DNA from: an uncultured Clostridia bacterium
Lineage (GTDB): Bacteria > Bacillota > Clostridia > Oscillospirales > Ruminococcaceae
Direction of reading: 5' to 3'
Length of the DNA: 64,000 nucleotides
Assembly: GCA_947625735.1 (NCBI GenBank)
Contig: CANQPL010000012.1
Location: 1 to 64,000 of the forward strand
The translations under genes were made by a program, and so were the position numbers. Of the stretch, positions 8,143 to 15,637 are shown piece by piece. The notes beneath the pieces were generated by a model, which had not been told where the DNA came from, ran no database searches, and worked only from the letters and a program-made list of their open reading frames with translations. The first letter of the stretch is position 1. Each line of letters starts with the position of its first letter.

Positions 8143-8967
8143 TTATGTAGAACGGTTTGTCTCCTCGTTTTCCGTGCCGTCCCCGTTTTCGGGAAGGGCT
8201 TCACTGCGGGAACGATGTCCGTAACCGTATCCGTAACCATAACCATATCCGTATCCGTATTTTTTCATATATTTTTTGTAATATTTCTTCCCCGATTCTG
8301 CATTTGTCATTACAAACCCCAGTATCTTTGCACTTACGATAGAAAACTTCCGCATTGCCTCGCTGATGTCCTGCCGTGTGGTCTGTTCCTGCTTTATGAC
8401 AAACAGATAGCCGTTGACTAATTTGGATAACAGAAGTCCGTCCGATACGATATTAACAGGCGGCAGATCCACTATGATGTAATCAAATTTTGTCGAAAGA
8501 GTTTCTATCACCGTCTGCATCCGATCCGAGCCTAAAAGCTCTGACGGATTGGGCGGCAGACTGCCTGCTGCTATAACATAGAACATTGTGCTTTTTCTGA
8601 AGGGTTGAAGCACATCATTCAGTCCCGATTCGCCCACCAGCAGGTCGGAAAGTCCCGGCGATCTTCTGATATCCAGCCGCTTCGCCACCGTGGGCAGGCG
8701 CATATCCGCATCAAGGAGCAGCACCTTTCTGCCCGTTTTTGCAATGGTGTAGGCAAGATTTATGGACGTGGTGCTTTTTCCCTCACCTCTTACCGCACTG
8801 GTTATGCCGATGACCTTACAGCTTTCACTGTCGGTAAAGCTGAACACAAGGTTAGTCCTGAGCAGCTTGTATGCTTCTTCGCCCGAAAAGCCAAGATCAT
8901 CACACAGGATACCGCCGTTTTCCGCTGTCGGCGATTCGGAATGTTTTTTTGCGCCATGTCTGCTCAA
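8143..8967 (-). CDS. Bacterial tyrosine kinase (BY-kinase, CapB/CpsD type)
   Basis: 274 residues. Walker A is GEGKSTTSINLAY (about 61-73), Walker A' LLLDADMRLP and Walker B IIVDLPPVN. The C-terminus is a Tyr cluster, YYKKYMKKYGYGYGYGYGYGYGH (split here only by position; about 229-251). Such kinases autophosphorylate the Tyr tail and set polysaccharide chain length with a Wzz-type membrane activator, here encoded just upstream. The start is TTG at 8965-8967, overlapping the stop of the upstream gene (TATTGA), with GGGAGGT 9 bases before it. The Tyr-Gly tail is coded by imperfect 6-base repeats (about 8216-8266), which could change length by slippage. Confidence 0.95.
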   Translation of the reverse strand: MSRHGAKKHSESPTAENGGILCDDLGFSGEEAYKLLRTNLVFSFTDSESCKVIGITSAVRGEGKSTTSINLAYTIAKTGRKVLLLDADMRLPTVAKRLDIRRSPGLSDLLVGESGLNDVLQPFRKSTMFYVIAAGSLPPNPSELLGSDRMQTVIETLSTKFDYIIVDLPPVNIVSDGLLLSKLVNGYLFVIKQEQTTRQDISEAMRKFSIVSAKILGFVMTNAESGKKYYKKYMKKYGYGYGYGYGYGYGHRSRSEALPENGDGTENEETNRST

Positions 8968-9740
8968 TAGTGCCTACCTCCCATCTGTTCCCCGCTGCTT
9001 TCATAGCCCTCATAATATTTTCCGTAATTATCAGAGGAAGTATCAGCCAGATCGGGAATGCTTGCCATCAGAGGAATATCGGGATAATAGTCTGAAAGAA
9101 AGTCTGCTTCATGTATCACATCATCAGTCATTTCACGGACGAGTACAAGCAGAACGCTCAGCACACAGCCGACAGCAAGCCCCACAGCTGTAAACATTGT
9201 TACATTGGGGGAGGATTTTTTCCCTGCAACCTCCGCATAGTCCACCAGTCTTACCGAAGTGCCGTCAACAATTTCCGCTACCTTGTCGGGAAGAACGTCA
9301 GAAATACAGTTTGCGATCTTTTCAGCCTCGTAAGGATCGGGCGACGTTACCGTTACCTCAAATACCTCCGTACCGTTGACTGCGCTTGCGGTGATCATTT
9401 CCTTAAGCTCCTCATGGGTATATTCAAGTCCCGCCTCGTCAATGACCTCCATAAGTGTCGGCTTTGAATCAAGGATAATGATATATACGTCCACAAGGCT
9501 TTTTGCAGCTGTAAGCTCGTTGGGGCTGATGCTCACATTCGCAGAACCAAGGTTGAAACTGCTGTTATTCACGTACAGCCGAACGCTTGACTGATACAGC
9601 GGCGTAATGGCAAAGGCAGCAACGGCAAATCCTGCCGCTCCGCAAAGAATGCTTATCAGTAAGATGAACTTAATATGCCGCAGCAGCATAGCAAACAGCC
9701 GTGAAAGATCTATCTCGTCCTCATAATGATTATTATCCAT
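8964..9740 (-). CDS. Wzz/CapA-type chain-length determinant and kinase activator
   Basis: 258 residues. Two transmembrane helices (about 24-46, FILLISILCGAAGFAVAAF, and about 176-198, TAVGLAVGCVLSVLLVLVRE) flank an extracellular loop. The start is DEIDLSRLFAMLLRH and the proline-type block is KSSPNVTMF before helix 2, as in Wzz domain proteins of Gram-positive CapA/YwqC type. The C-terminal tail faces the cytoplasm where the kinase binds. The start is ATG 9738-9740, with GGAAAGGA about 9 bases upstream; a TTG at 9800 extends the frame but lacks a ribosome site. First gene of the operon wzz - kinase - surface protein - LCP, 125 bases from the left inverted repeat. Confidence 0.92.
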   Translation of the reverse strand: MDNNHYEDEIDLSRLFAMLLRHIKFILLISILCGAAGFAVAAFAITPLYQSSVRLYVNNSSFNLGSANVSISPNELTAAKSLVDVYIIILDSKPTLMEVIDEAGLEYTHEELKEMITASAVNGTEVFEVTVTSPDPYEAEKIANCISDVLPDKVAEIVDGTSVRLVDYAEVAGKKSSPNVTMFTAVGLAVGCVLSVLLVLVREMTDDVIHEADFLSDYYPDIPLMASIPDLADTSSDNYGKYYEGYESSGEQMGGRHY

Positions 9741-9864
9741 GCAATGAATCCTTTCCGATGATTTAACTTTTACGTCCTGCACTGTATCTGTCTTAATCAA
9801 AGTGAAGTATACAAATGGAAATAATTGTAAATTTTTTTAATTATAAAATAAGAATAAAATTACA

Positions 9865-9899
9865 TTTCGCAAAATATGACCTTTTGCGAAAATGTTATA
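9865..9899 (+). repeat. Left 35-bp inverted repeat of the invertible segment
   Basis: A perfect reverse complement of 11147-11181. Within it are 10-bp arms TTTCGCAAAA and TTTTGCGAAA around a 7-base asymmetric spacer TATGACC. This is the shape of a tyrosine recombinase crossover site. Confidence 0.93.
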
Positions 9900-9907
9900 G
9901 TGTAGGT

Positions 9908-10999
9908 TTACAATCGCTCAGCGGGACGGACAAGATCCATATATTTCCGCTTCTGTTCAAGAGAGGAGTGAACATAGCTGTTGAGCGTTATTTCCACGCC
10001 GCTGTGTCCCAGAAGCTCAGAAAGTGCCTTTACATCAAAACCCAGTCTGACACAGGCGGAGGCAAATATATGACGGAGCGCATGGAAATGAACTGACGGC
10101 AGATCTGCGTTTTTCAGTATCCTCCCGAATCGGTACTGCATGGTGCGGGGTTCCACGGGCTTCTCACTTCCCGAAAGAACAAAGTCCTCCTCTCTGCTGC
10201 GAAAATCCCGAAGCATTGCAAGAAGAAAATCGGGAACGGGTATCTCACGGCGGGACGAGTCGCTTTTAGGCGAAGTGATGATTATTTTTGTCCTTCTGCC
10301 GCCGTCTCTGCACCGTATGCGCTGAATGGTTTTTCTGACGGTCAATGTACGTTTTTGAAAGTCGATGTCCCCCCATTGCAGCGCACACAGCTCACCGATA
10401 CGGATACCCGTACCTGCACTTAGCGCAATGCCGAGGGTGGTAAGATCACGGTGAGCGGCAAGATAGCTGTACAGCTTGTCCTGCTGAAGTGTATCCAACA
10501 GCAAGATTGGCGCCGCCTTTTTCCTTACAATTCTTACACTCTTTGCAGGATCGGCAACAGCGTATGTATTAGCCGCAAATTTAAAGATCGTTTTTAAGAG
10601 AACAAGCAGATCGGAAACATACCGCGGAGAAAGACCGCTTTGCTGCTTGCGGCGGATAAAAGCGTAAATATCCTCTTTTTTGATAGAGCAAATATGCCTG
10701 TCACCAAACTCGGGCAGCAGATGCTTGACCGTTTTCATGTCATAATTTGCAAGTGTGGATTCCTTTACCTTGCAGGAAATGCACAAAAACCACTCCTTTG
10801 TCAACTGCGAGAATGTCAGGGCGCAGGGCGGTTTTTCGACGGCATTTGCGGTCAGAAAAGCCGTCATTTTTTCCGCAGTCTCGTCCCTCGTACGGGCAAA
10901 AAAATACTTGAATCTGCGCTTGCCGTTTTCGTCTCTGCCTATGGAAATTCGTCCCTCCCAGCGCCCGTCTTTACGCAGATAAATGTTAAAATTATCCAT
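9908..10999 (-). CDS. Tyrosine recombinase (likely the invertase of its own segment)
   Basis: 363 residues. N-terminal beta region (IYLRKDGRWEGRISIGRDENGKRRFKYFFA, arm-type binding), a SAM-like core-binding domain (about 60-155), and a catalytic domain with GTGIRIGELCAL (first Arg), HALRHIFAS (His and second Arg), LGHSGVEITLNSYVH (His and nucleophile Tyr). All R-H-R-H-Y residues are present. Its stop is 9 bases from the left inverted repeat and its start about 150 bases from the right one, so it sits inside the DNA it probably flips. The ribosome site is AGGGGG, 7-8 bases upstream of the ATG. Phage-type integrases look alike, but the paired inverted sites argue for an invertase. Confidence 0.92.
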   Translation of the reverse strand: MDNFNIYLRKDGRWEGRISIGRDENGKRRFKYFFARTRDETAEKMTAFLTANAVEKPPCALTFSQLTKEWFLCISCKVKESTLANYDMKTVKHLLPEFGDRHICSIKKEDIYAFIRRKQQSGLSPRYVSDLLVLLKTIFKFAANTYAVADPAKSVRIVRKKAAPILLLDTLQQDKLYSYLAAHRDLTTLGIALSAGTGIRIGELCALQWGDIDFQKRTLTVRKTIQRIRCRDGGRRTKIIITSPKSDSSRREIPVPDFLLAMLRDFRSREEDFVLSGSEKPVEPRTMQYRFGRILKNADLPSVHFHALRHIFASACVRLGFDVKALSELLGHSGVEITLNSYVHSSLEQKRKYMDLVRPAERL

Positions 11000-11082
11000 T
11001 TATTTTCCCCCTATTTGTTAAAAATAACGAAAAATTTACAATTTTTTTTGCGACTTGCATTGATATTTTAGCGGCAAACCAC

Positions 11083-11111
11083 TTGACAATTTTTTTCTAT
11101 TATGTTATAAT
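11083..11111 (+). promoter_or_regulatory. Perfect consensus sigma-A promoter at the edge of the invertible segment
   Basis: TTGACA (11083-11088), 17-base spacer, TATAAT (11106-11111), directed to the right and lying 36 bases inside the right inverted repeat. No gene follows on the plus strand before the terminator, so it has no visible target in this orientation. Confidence 0.9.
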
Positions 11112-11146
11112 CAGTATGAAGTTAAGTGATATTTCGCTGAAAATAT

Positions 11147-11181
11147 TATAACATTTTCGCAAAAGGTCATATTTTGCGAAA
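11147..11181 (-). repeat. Right 35-bp inverted repeat of the invertible segment
   Basis: Exact reverse complement of 9865-9899, with the same 10-bp arms and 7-base spacer. Confidence 0.93.
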
Positions 11182-11308
11182 GGATATGGGGGATTCCGCA
11201 AGCCGGGACAAAAAGATTTTCGTTCATGCAATGCTCCGAAAAACAAAGAAAAGGGGCATTGCAGAGATAATCTGTAATTAAAGAAATTTTCACAGGCTTT
11301 ATAAATGC

Positions 11309-11356
11309 AAAAAAATCAGTAAACAGTCCGTAAAAAGCTGTTTACTGATTTTTTTA
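11309..11356. terminator. Bidirectional terminator facing the outward promoter
   Basis: Stem AAAAAATCAGTAAACAG / CTGTTTACTGATTTTTT with a 13-base loop (TCCGTAAAAAG region), with U-runs on both strands. It would stop the outward promoter on the plus strand and the CarD-like gene on the minus strand. Confidence 0.88.
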
Positions 11357-11415
11357 TTCCGTAAAAATATTAAGCCCGATATGATTGATCCTGCCATGCA
11401 ATATGATAACGATCA

Positions 11416-11976
11416 TTAAGCGCCCACAATATCCGCACCTGTGGTTTCCGTATCGGTGTAACCGATACGCTCATCGGCTGCACCGATACGCTTTTCGATA
11501 AATCCGTCTATATCCTCCTCACGGATACCCAGCACAAAGGAAAATTCCCTGCGTATCATGCGCTGTGCAGCAGAAAAAGCCTTTTCATCGGATAAGATAA
11601 GCTGCTTTCCGCCCCGACTGCGTTTCTGCTTTTCGGAGTAGATCCCTTTCATCATGCTGAGTATATGATGATAATTGCTGCTGTGGAGTGTCCTGCCGAA
11701 AGCAGCACGGCGTTCGTTCTTGTCGCTTATCCACTGCTCCTTAACACGGGGCATTTCATCAATGATACGGAAAACCTCATCTTTGGTAAGCAGAGGGCGC
11801 ACCCTTTCCTCCATGTGGGCGCAGGGTACATAATAGGACGCATTTGCAGAGTCACAGGGAATGAGCTTGTAATAGTTCATCTCGCCGACACCGTCAAAGC
11901 ATTTCTGAACGATCTCATCAATACGGCAGATCTCAGAGCCGCCGTAGACCACATATTCACCGGTTTGATAGCACAT
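11416..11976 (-). CDS. CarD/CdnL-like transcription regulator
   Basis: 186 residues. The N-terminal 65 residues (YQTGEYVVYGGSEICRIDEIV, YYKLIPCDSANASYYVP) form a CarD-type RNA-polymerase-interacting domain. A helical C-terminal domain (about 70-160) carries RRAAFGRTLHSSNYHHILSMMKGIY and SDEKAFSAAQRMIRREFSFVLGI, as in CdnL proteins that stabilise open promoter complexes. The start is ATG 11974-11976 with GGAGGTC about 6 bases upstream. It lies between the invertible segment and the right end of the element, so it is mobile cargo and not the chromosomal copy. Confidence 0.88.
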   Translation of the reverse strand: MCYQTGEYVVYGGSEICRIDEIVQKCFDGVGEMNYYKLIPCDSANASYYVPCAHMEERVRPLLTKDEVFRIIDEMPRVKEQWISDKNERRAAFGRTLHSSNYHHILSMMKGIYSEKQKRSRGGKQLILSDEKAFSAAQRMIRREFSFVLGIREEDIDGFIEKRIGAADERIGYTDTETTGADIVGA

Positions 11977-12015
11977 AATTGACCTCCGTAAAAAAGTATC
12001 CGGGCAGAACGCCAA

Positions 12016-12190
12016 TGTTCTCCCCTACTACTATTTTATCATATTCCATGATTTTTTGCAAAGGTGATTTTGCACAAAAAGGGAACAGGCGGAGCAAGTA
12101 AAAACGCCCAAACGATGGGCAGAATTATCCGTGAAATGCGGGATCATTTTAAATTGTCTGCGGTACAAAAAACATTGCTCTTAAAGGTAC
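12016..12190. other. Right end of the 10.3-kb element, no complete gene
   Basis: A short open plus-strand stretch (NAQTMGRIIREMRDHFKLS) without start or ribosome site is visible near 12105-12160. It may be a remnant. The rest should hold the recombinase-binding half of the right attachment site. Confidence 0.35.
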
Positions 12191-12199
12191 GCAGCAGAG
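12191..12199 (+). repeat. Right copy of the 9-bp core GCAGCAGAG (att-like)
   Basis: Identical to 1845-1853 and in the same orientation. The codons that follow (CAA AAA GCC CGC) continue cotJC. Confidence 0.8.
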
Positions 12200-12391
12200 C
12201 AAAAAGCCCGCACAACCTATGACAATATCCTCCGCTTTGCCGATGACCCCGATGTAAGAGATCCCATAAAATTTTTACGCCAGAGAGAAGTAGTGCATTT
12301 TCAGAGATTCGGTGAGGCTCTGAGGATCACTCAGGATAATCTTAACTCCAAAAATTTCTACGCTTTCAATCCCGAATTTGACGTAAGATGA
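12191..12391 (+). pseudogene. cotJC: C-terminal part of the interrupted CotJC-type manganese catalase
   Basis: Reads AAEQKARTTYDNILRF, ADDPDVRDPIKFLRQREVVH, FQRFGEALRITQDNL and stops at TGA 12389-12391. EQKAR, DDPDVxDPxxFLREREVxHFQRFGEAL and the C-terminal FNPEFD are signatures of CotJC/Mn-catalase. It is in frame with 1620-1853 through the shared GCAGCAGAG. In spore formers CotJC is part of the spore coat, which fits sigG next door. No start is present, so it cannot be made unless the element leaves, and the N-terminal part beyond the prophage is also needed. Confidence 0.88.
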
Positions 12392-12403
12392 TCCGAAAGG
12401 AAA

Positions 12404-12432
12404 AAGCCGATGCGGTGTTCCTGCATCGGCTT
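12404..12432. terminator. Hairpin between convergent cotJC and sigG
   Basis: Stem AAGCCGATGC / GCATCGGCTT; on the minus strand it is followed by TTTTTCC, giving a good terminator for sigG. Confidence 0.8.
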
Positions 12433-12443
12433 AAACAATGTTC

Positions 12444-13214
12444 TTATTTTTCACCCTTGATCTTTTCAAGGGTATTTTTTTCAAGTCTTGATACCTGTGC
12501 CTGTGAAATGCCTATCTCCTTTGCCACCTCCACCTGAGTTTTTCCTCTGAAAAAGCGAAGATAGAGTATCTTTTTTTCTCTGTCGTTTAATGAATGTATA
12601 GCCTCCTTAAAGGATAACTCATCTATCCACCCCTCACAGTCGCTGCCGTCCCCTATCTGATCAAGAACATAAAGAGTATCCCCCGCATCGGAATAAACAG
12701 GCTCGTATAATGACACAGGCTCGGATATGCTTTCCAGTGCCGTAACTACCTCAGACCTTGAAACATTGATCTCCTCGGCTATCTCTGTTATATCCGGCTC
12801 ACGCTGTAGTCTGCCCGTAAGCTCCTCCTTTGCCTGCATCGCCTTGTAAGCAAGATCCCTCAGGCTCCGTGAAATACGTATGGGAGTGTTATCCCTTAGA
12901 TATCTGCGAAGCTCTCCGCTTATCATGGGAACGGCATAGGTAGAAAATCTCACATCTAAATCCGTATTAAAATTATCTATAGCCTTGATAAGCCCGATGC
13001 AGCCTACCTGAAAAAGATCATCGGGATTCTCTCCTCTGCCCGAAAATTTCTGTATAACGCTGAGTACAAGCCTGAGATTTCCGTTTATGAGCTTTTCTCT
13101 TGCCGTTTTGCTTCCTGCTTTATATTCCTTTAAGAGCCTTATCTTTTCTTCTTCCTTCAGCACTGTCAGCTTTGACGTATCCACGCCGCTTATATCGACC
13201 TTATTGTAATACAT
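12444..13214 (-). CDS. sigG: RNA polymerase sporulation sigma factor sigma-G
   Basis: 256 residues, the family length. It opens NKVDISGVDTSKL, the characteristic sigma-G N-terminus. Region 2 follows (NLRLVLSVIQKF, DLFQVGCIGLIKAIDNFN, FSTYAVPMISGELRRYLRD), then RISRSLRDLAYKA and a region 4 helix-turn-helix (GKTQVEVAKEIGISQAQVSRLEK). Sigma-G directs late forespore genes. This supports an endospore-forming host. It is convergent to the interrupted cotJC and separated from it by a terminator. Confidence 0.96.
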   Translation of the reverse strand: MYYNKVDISGVDTSKLTVLKEEEKIRLLKEYKAGSKTAREKLINGNLRLVLSVIQKFSGRGENPDDLFQVGCIGLIKAIDNFNTDLDVRFSTYAVPMISGELRRYLRDNTPIRISRSLRDLAYKAMQAKEELTGRLQREPDITEIAEEINVSRSEVVTALESISEPVSLYEPVYSDAGDTLYVLDQIGDGSDCEGWIDELSFKEAIHSLNDREKKILYLRFFRGKTQVEVAKEIGISQAQVSRLEKNTLEKIKGEK

Positions 13215-13429
13215 GACCTGCCCCGCCTTTAAAGATGATTCTTATACAATTATTGGCGGCGGAGTTTGTCATTATACAGCGTGTGTCATATGTAAATTTT
13301 ACCTGTGGGGAAAGCTCAGAAAAATGCAGGTTTTTTCTTATACATACCGGGGCTGCAATGGGCATTTCCGGGCGGATACAATTTTTCGGCATGACATATA
13401 CTATTAATAAAATATGTGAGATTTGCCAA

Positions 13430-13458
13430 TTGACATATTTTAAATAATATGATAAAAT
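13430..13458 (+). promoter_or_regulatory. Sigma-A promoter of the secreted protein gene
   Basis: TTGACA (13430-13435), 17-base spacer, TAAAAT (13453-13458), 31 bases before the ATG. Confidence 0.75.
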
Positions 13459-13489
13459 CATGGTAAGAACAGTTGCAGGAGGTGTCATT

Positions 13490-14008
13490 ATGAAAGCAAA
13501 GAAAGTCTTAGCCGTCACTGCGGGTTTGCTGTGTGCAGTTTGTCTGACAGTATCTGCTGCCGCAGTGAGCATTACGCAAAGTGAAGCTGTTTTAAAGAAG
13601 CAGCGGGGCGGGATACCAGGTCAGCTGTACGAATACTACACCTTTAACGAACATTCCAACGGCATATATGAGCAGATCCTGACTTTAAATTATACACCGA
13701 TCATCGGAGAGAAAACTGACGGAGTTCCTGACGGTTTAACGGACATAAGTAAGGCAGCCGTTATGCATATAACCGTTGACAATGAGCTTTGCGTGCTGCC
13801 CGACAGGTATTTATCCGATAATTTTTCAACATTTGACGTAAAATGCGATGTTTCTGAAAACGACTGGAAATTTCTCAGGTTAAAATTCAGCGGCACAGGT
13901 GTCACCGACAGCGGCGATGAAAAAAATATCAGCTTTGATGTTGTAGTGGACTGGCACAAGGTCTATGAAAACGAAAAAAACAGTATTTATATCGAGCAAA
14001 ATTCATAA
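13490..14008 (+). CDS. Secreted protein of unknown function
   Basis: 172 residues starting MKAKKVLAVTAGLL at ATG 13490, with AGGAGGTG 6 bases upstream. Residues 1-26 are a signal peptide ending around VSAAA. The mature part is small and beta-rich (ILTLNYTPIIGEKTD, FSTFDVKCDVSENDW, LKFSGTGVTDS, ISFDVVVDWHKVY), with no Cys pattern, lipobox or anchor, so it is probably released. I recognise no family. It is monocistronic, with a consensus promoter before it and a terminator after. Confidence 0.7.
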   Translation: MKAKKVLAVTAGLLCAVCLTVSAAAVSITQSEAVLKKQRGGIPGQLYEYYTFNEHSNGIYEQILTLNYTPIIGEKTDGVPDGLTDISKAAVMHITVDNELCVLPDRYLSDNFSTFDVKCDVSENDWKFLRLKFSGTGVTDSGDEKNISFDVVVDWHKVYENEKNSIYIEQNS

Positions 14009-14011
14009 ATT

Positions 14012-14055
14012 AAACGGGCTCTCTCCGACAGTAAGCGGTGAGAGCCGTTTTTTTT
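14012..14055 (+). terminator. Terminator of the secreted protein gene
   Basis: Stem AACGGGCTCTC / GAGAGCCGTT followed by TTTTTTT on the plus strand. Confidence 0.88.
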
Positions 14056-14152
14056 ATGATCGCAGTCCGTATGGGAATTTCCAGCAAGCCGAGAGCCGCC
14101 TGCTTAAAATACCCGACAAATATCAGCTTGTTTTACGTTTTAAGCATTTCAA

Positions 14153-15514
14153 TTAACCCCAAAGGGAAATGATCCTTTCACGGAATCCGTTTCTGTCTGT
14201 ACTGCCCTTTGCATAATCAAGGATCGCCGCCCTCACATCATCGGTAAATCTGCTTTTCGGGAACGAAACAAAGATGCGGGGAACATTCTCTGTATCCTCA
14301 GCTCCTGCCCGCCGTAAAACCTCCATACTCAGCGGATCGGAGGACATTTCATCATCATGAACGGTATCAAAGGGAGAGGTAAAGCCCGCCTTGTTTATCA
14401 TAATATCTTTCATGGCATCAGAGGTGTAAAGCCGTGAAATAAAGTCCTCAGCCGCTTTACGCTCCTCGGGAGAAGATGATGCATTAATGCACAGATAATA
14501 GTCCGCACCGATACAAAGTCCCTGTTCGTCCTCGTCCTCCATGCCTATATATATCGGCAGCATTTCCAGATCCTCTGCAAATACAGTATTTGCGGAAATA
14601 TCCCGAAGCTGTCTCCACAGGCTTGATGAGCCTTGTATCATTGCACATTCGCTGCCTGCAAACTCGTTTAGTGCCTCCTCTGCGGTTATATCCGCCGCCC
14701 TTTCTCTGTCTGTGGTGGAATTGTCAAGGTAAAGGTCAAGAATATTCATCAGATTACCGCTGTAGTCAAAGTCAAGGGGTATATCTCCGTTACCCGAAAG
14801 GTCAATGTCATTTTCTTTAAATTCATAATAAAGAGGGATATTGATAAGCTGTGCAGCCCAGCCCGTTTCATCGGCTGAACCCAGCGGCAGCGGTGCGAAT
14901 ACACCGTTTATCCCCAGCTCCTCGGAGTTTGCCTGCATATCCTCCACAAGTAAGCGAAGCTCATCAAAGGAATCTATCTCGTCCATGGAAACAAAATCGG
15001 TGGCTTTGTTTTCAAGAGCAAAGTAACGCTCCATTATCTTGTCATTGTAAACTATACCATATCCCTCAAGATGATAGGGTATACCGTATGGAATATCATT
15101 GGAGGACAGGGCAAGATCCTTGTCGATAAGATGAGAAAATGCATCGGTATCCGAAAGATCTATACAGCTGTTTCGCCATTTCCCGTAATCCGCCATGCCT
15201 CTGACCGTAAATATAACGGGCATTTCGGCGGTGGTCATTTTGCTTCGCAGAGCCTCGTCATAATCGCCCTCTGCTGTTTCTATAATAAGCGTATTTCCCG
15301 TTTCGTCATGATAAGCTGCGGCAAGCTCCTCATAAACTGCCGAAACAGCAGGGTCGGAATTTAAAAAGCGTATTGTGACCGTTTCCTCAGCCCCGCTGTT
15401 TCCATTGGCGGCGCTGATATCCTCCGTGCCGCTCATGCTGTCATTTTGAGAGGAGCAGGCGGTAAGGAAAAGAACGGCAGCGGCAGCAGATGCTGCAATT
15501 TTTCGTTTCTCCAT
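14153..15514 (-). CDS. Extracellular solute-binding lipoprotein (sugar-type)
   Basis: 453 residues. A lipoprotein signal peptide ends in LTAC, with the lipidated Cys at 20. The fold is that of family-1 extracellular binding proteins: VTIRFLNSDPAVSAVYEELAAAYHDETG opens the first lobe, with PYGIPYHLEGYGIVYNDKI at the hinge and ERKAAEDFISRLYTSDAMKDIM near the end. Such proteins deliver sugars or oligosaccharides to an ABC importer. No permease or ATPase lies nearby, so it is an orphan binding protein whose partner must be elsewhere. The ligand cannot be told. It is preceded by a long untranslated stretch and appears monocistronic. Confidence 0.85.
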   Translation of the reverse strand: MEKRKIAASAAAAVLFLTACSSQNDSMSGTEDISAANGNSGAEETVTIRFLNSDPAVSAVYEELAAAYHDETGNTLIIETAEGDYDEALRSKMTTAEMPVIFTVRGMADYGKWRNSCIDLSDTDAFSHLIDKDLALSSNDIPYGIPYHLEGYGIVYNDKIMERYFALENKATDFVSMDEIDSFDELRLLVEDMQANSEELGINGVFAPLPLGSADETGWAAQLINIPLYYEFKENDIDLSGNGDIPLDFDYSGNLMNILDLYLDNSTTDRERAADITAEEALNEFAGSECAMIQGSSSLWRQLRDISANTVFAEDLEMLPIYIGMEDEDEQGLCIGADYYLCINASSSPEERKAAEDFISRLYTSDAMKDIMINKAGFTSPFDTVHDDEMSSDPLSMEVLRRAGAEDTENVPRIFVSFPKSRFTDDVRAAILDYAKGSTDRNGFRERIISLWG

Positions 15515-15637
15515 TTTTATCTTCCTTTCAGAGAAGTATTTTTCGGGATCTGTTCTTATAGGAAATATGCATATCCTACCCTAGAACAGGTTCTTAATGG
15601 AATTATTTATTTTTTCACCGAAAATATACCTCTGAAC

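Larger units (their letters stand above)
9865..11181. mobile_element. Invertible DNA segment with its own tyrosine recombinase and an outward promoter
   Basis: A 1317-bp segment bounded by perfect 35-bp inverted repeats containing recombinase-type crossover sites. It encodes one tyrosine recombinase (minus strand). At its right end it carries a perfect sigma-A promoter (11083-11111) pointing right. In the present orientation that promoter meets only a terminator (11309-11356). Inversion maps position x to 21046 minus x, placing the promoter at about 9963-9935 pointing left, roughly 190 bases before the wzz start. This is the architecture of a phase-variable ON/OFF switch. Confidence 0.88.
1854..12190. 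mobile_element. 10.3-kb serine-recombinase element inserted in cotJC
   Basis: The element lies between two direct copies of GCAGCAGAG (1845-1853 and 12191-12199); deletion between them restores one cotJC frame (...HEDM-AAE-QKAR...). Cargo in order: serine recombinase, small ORF, HD-GYP chimera, TraX-like protein, solute-binding-protein fragment, four-gene polysaccharide regulatory operon, self-inverting tyrosine recombinase segment, CarD-like regulator. No conjugation or replication genes are visible, so it is an integrative element without its own transfer machinery, or the remains of a larger one. The ends are defined by host-gene continuity, not by an alignment to an empty site. Confidence 0.82.

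Noticed and set aside
8143..8421. Plus-strand frames opposite the kinase and other genes
   Set aside because: They are shadows of strong minus-strand genes, with no ribosome sites and repeat-driven composition.
9741..9800. Longer Wzz-like protein from the TTG at 9800
   Set aside because: No ribosome site there, and the extra residues are unlike the family; ATG 9740 has GGAAAGGA at good spacing.
9908..10999. The tyrosine recombinase as integrase of the whole 10.3-kb element
   Set aside because: Its putative crossover sites are inverted and flank only its own 1.3-kb segment; the element ends match the serine recombinase better.
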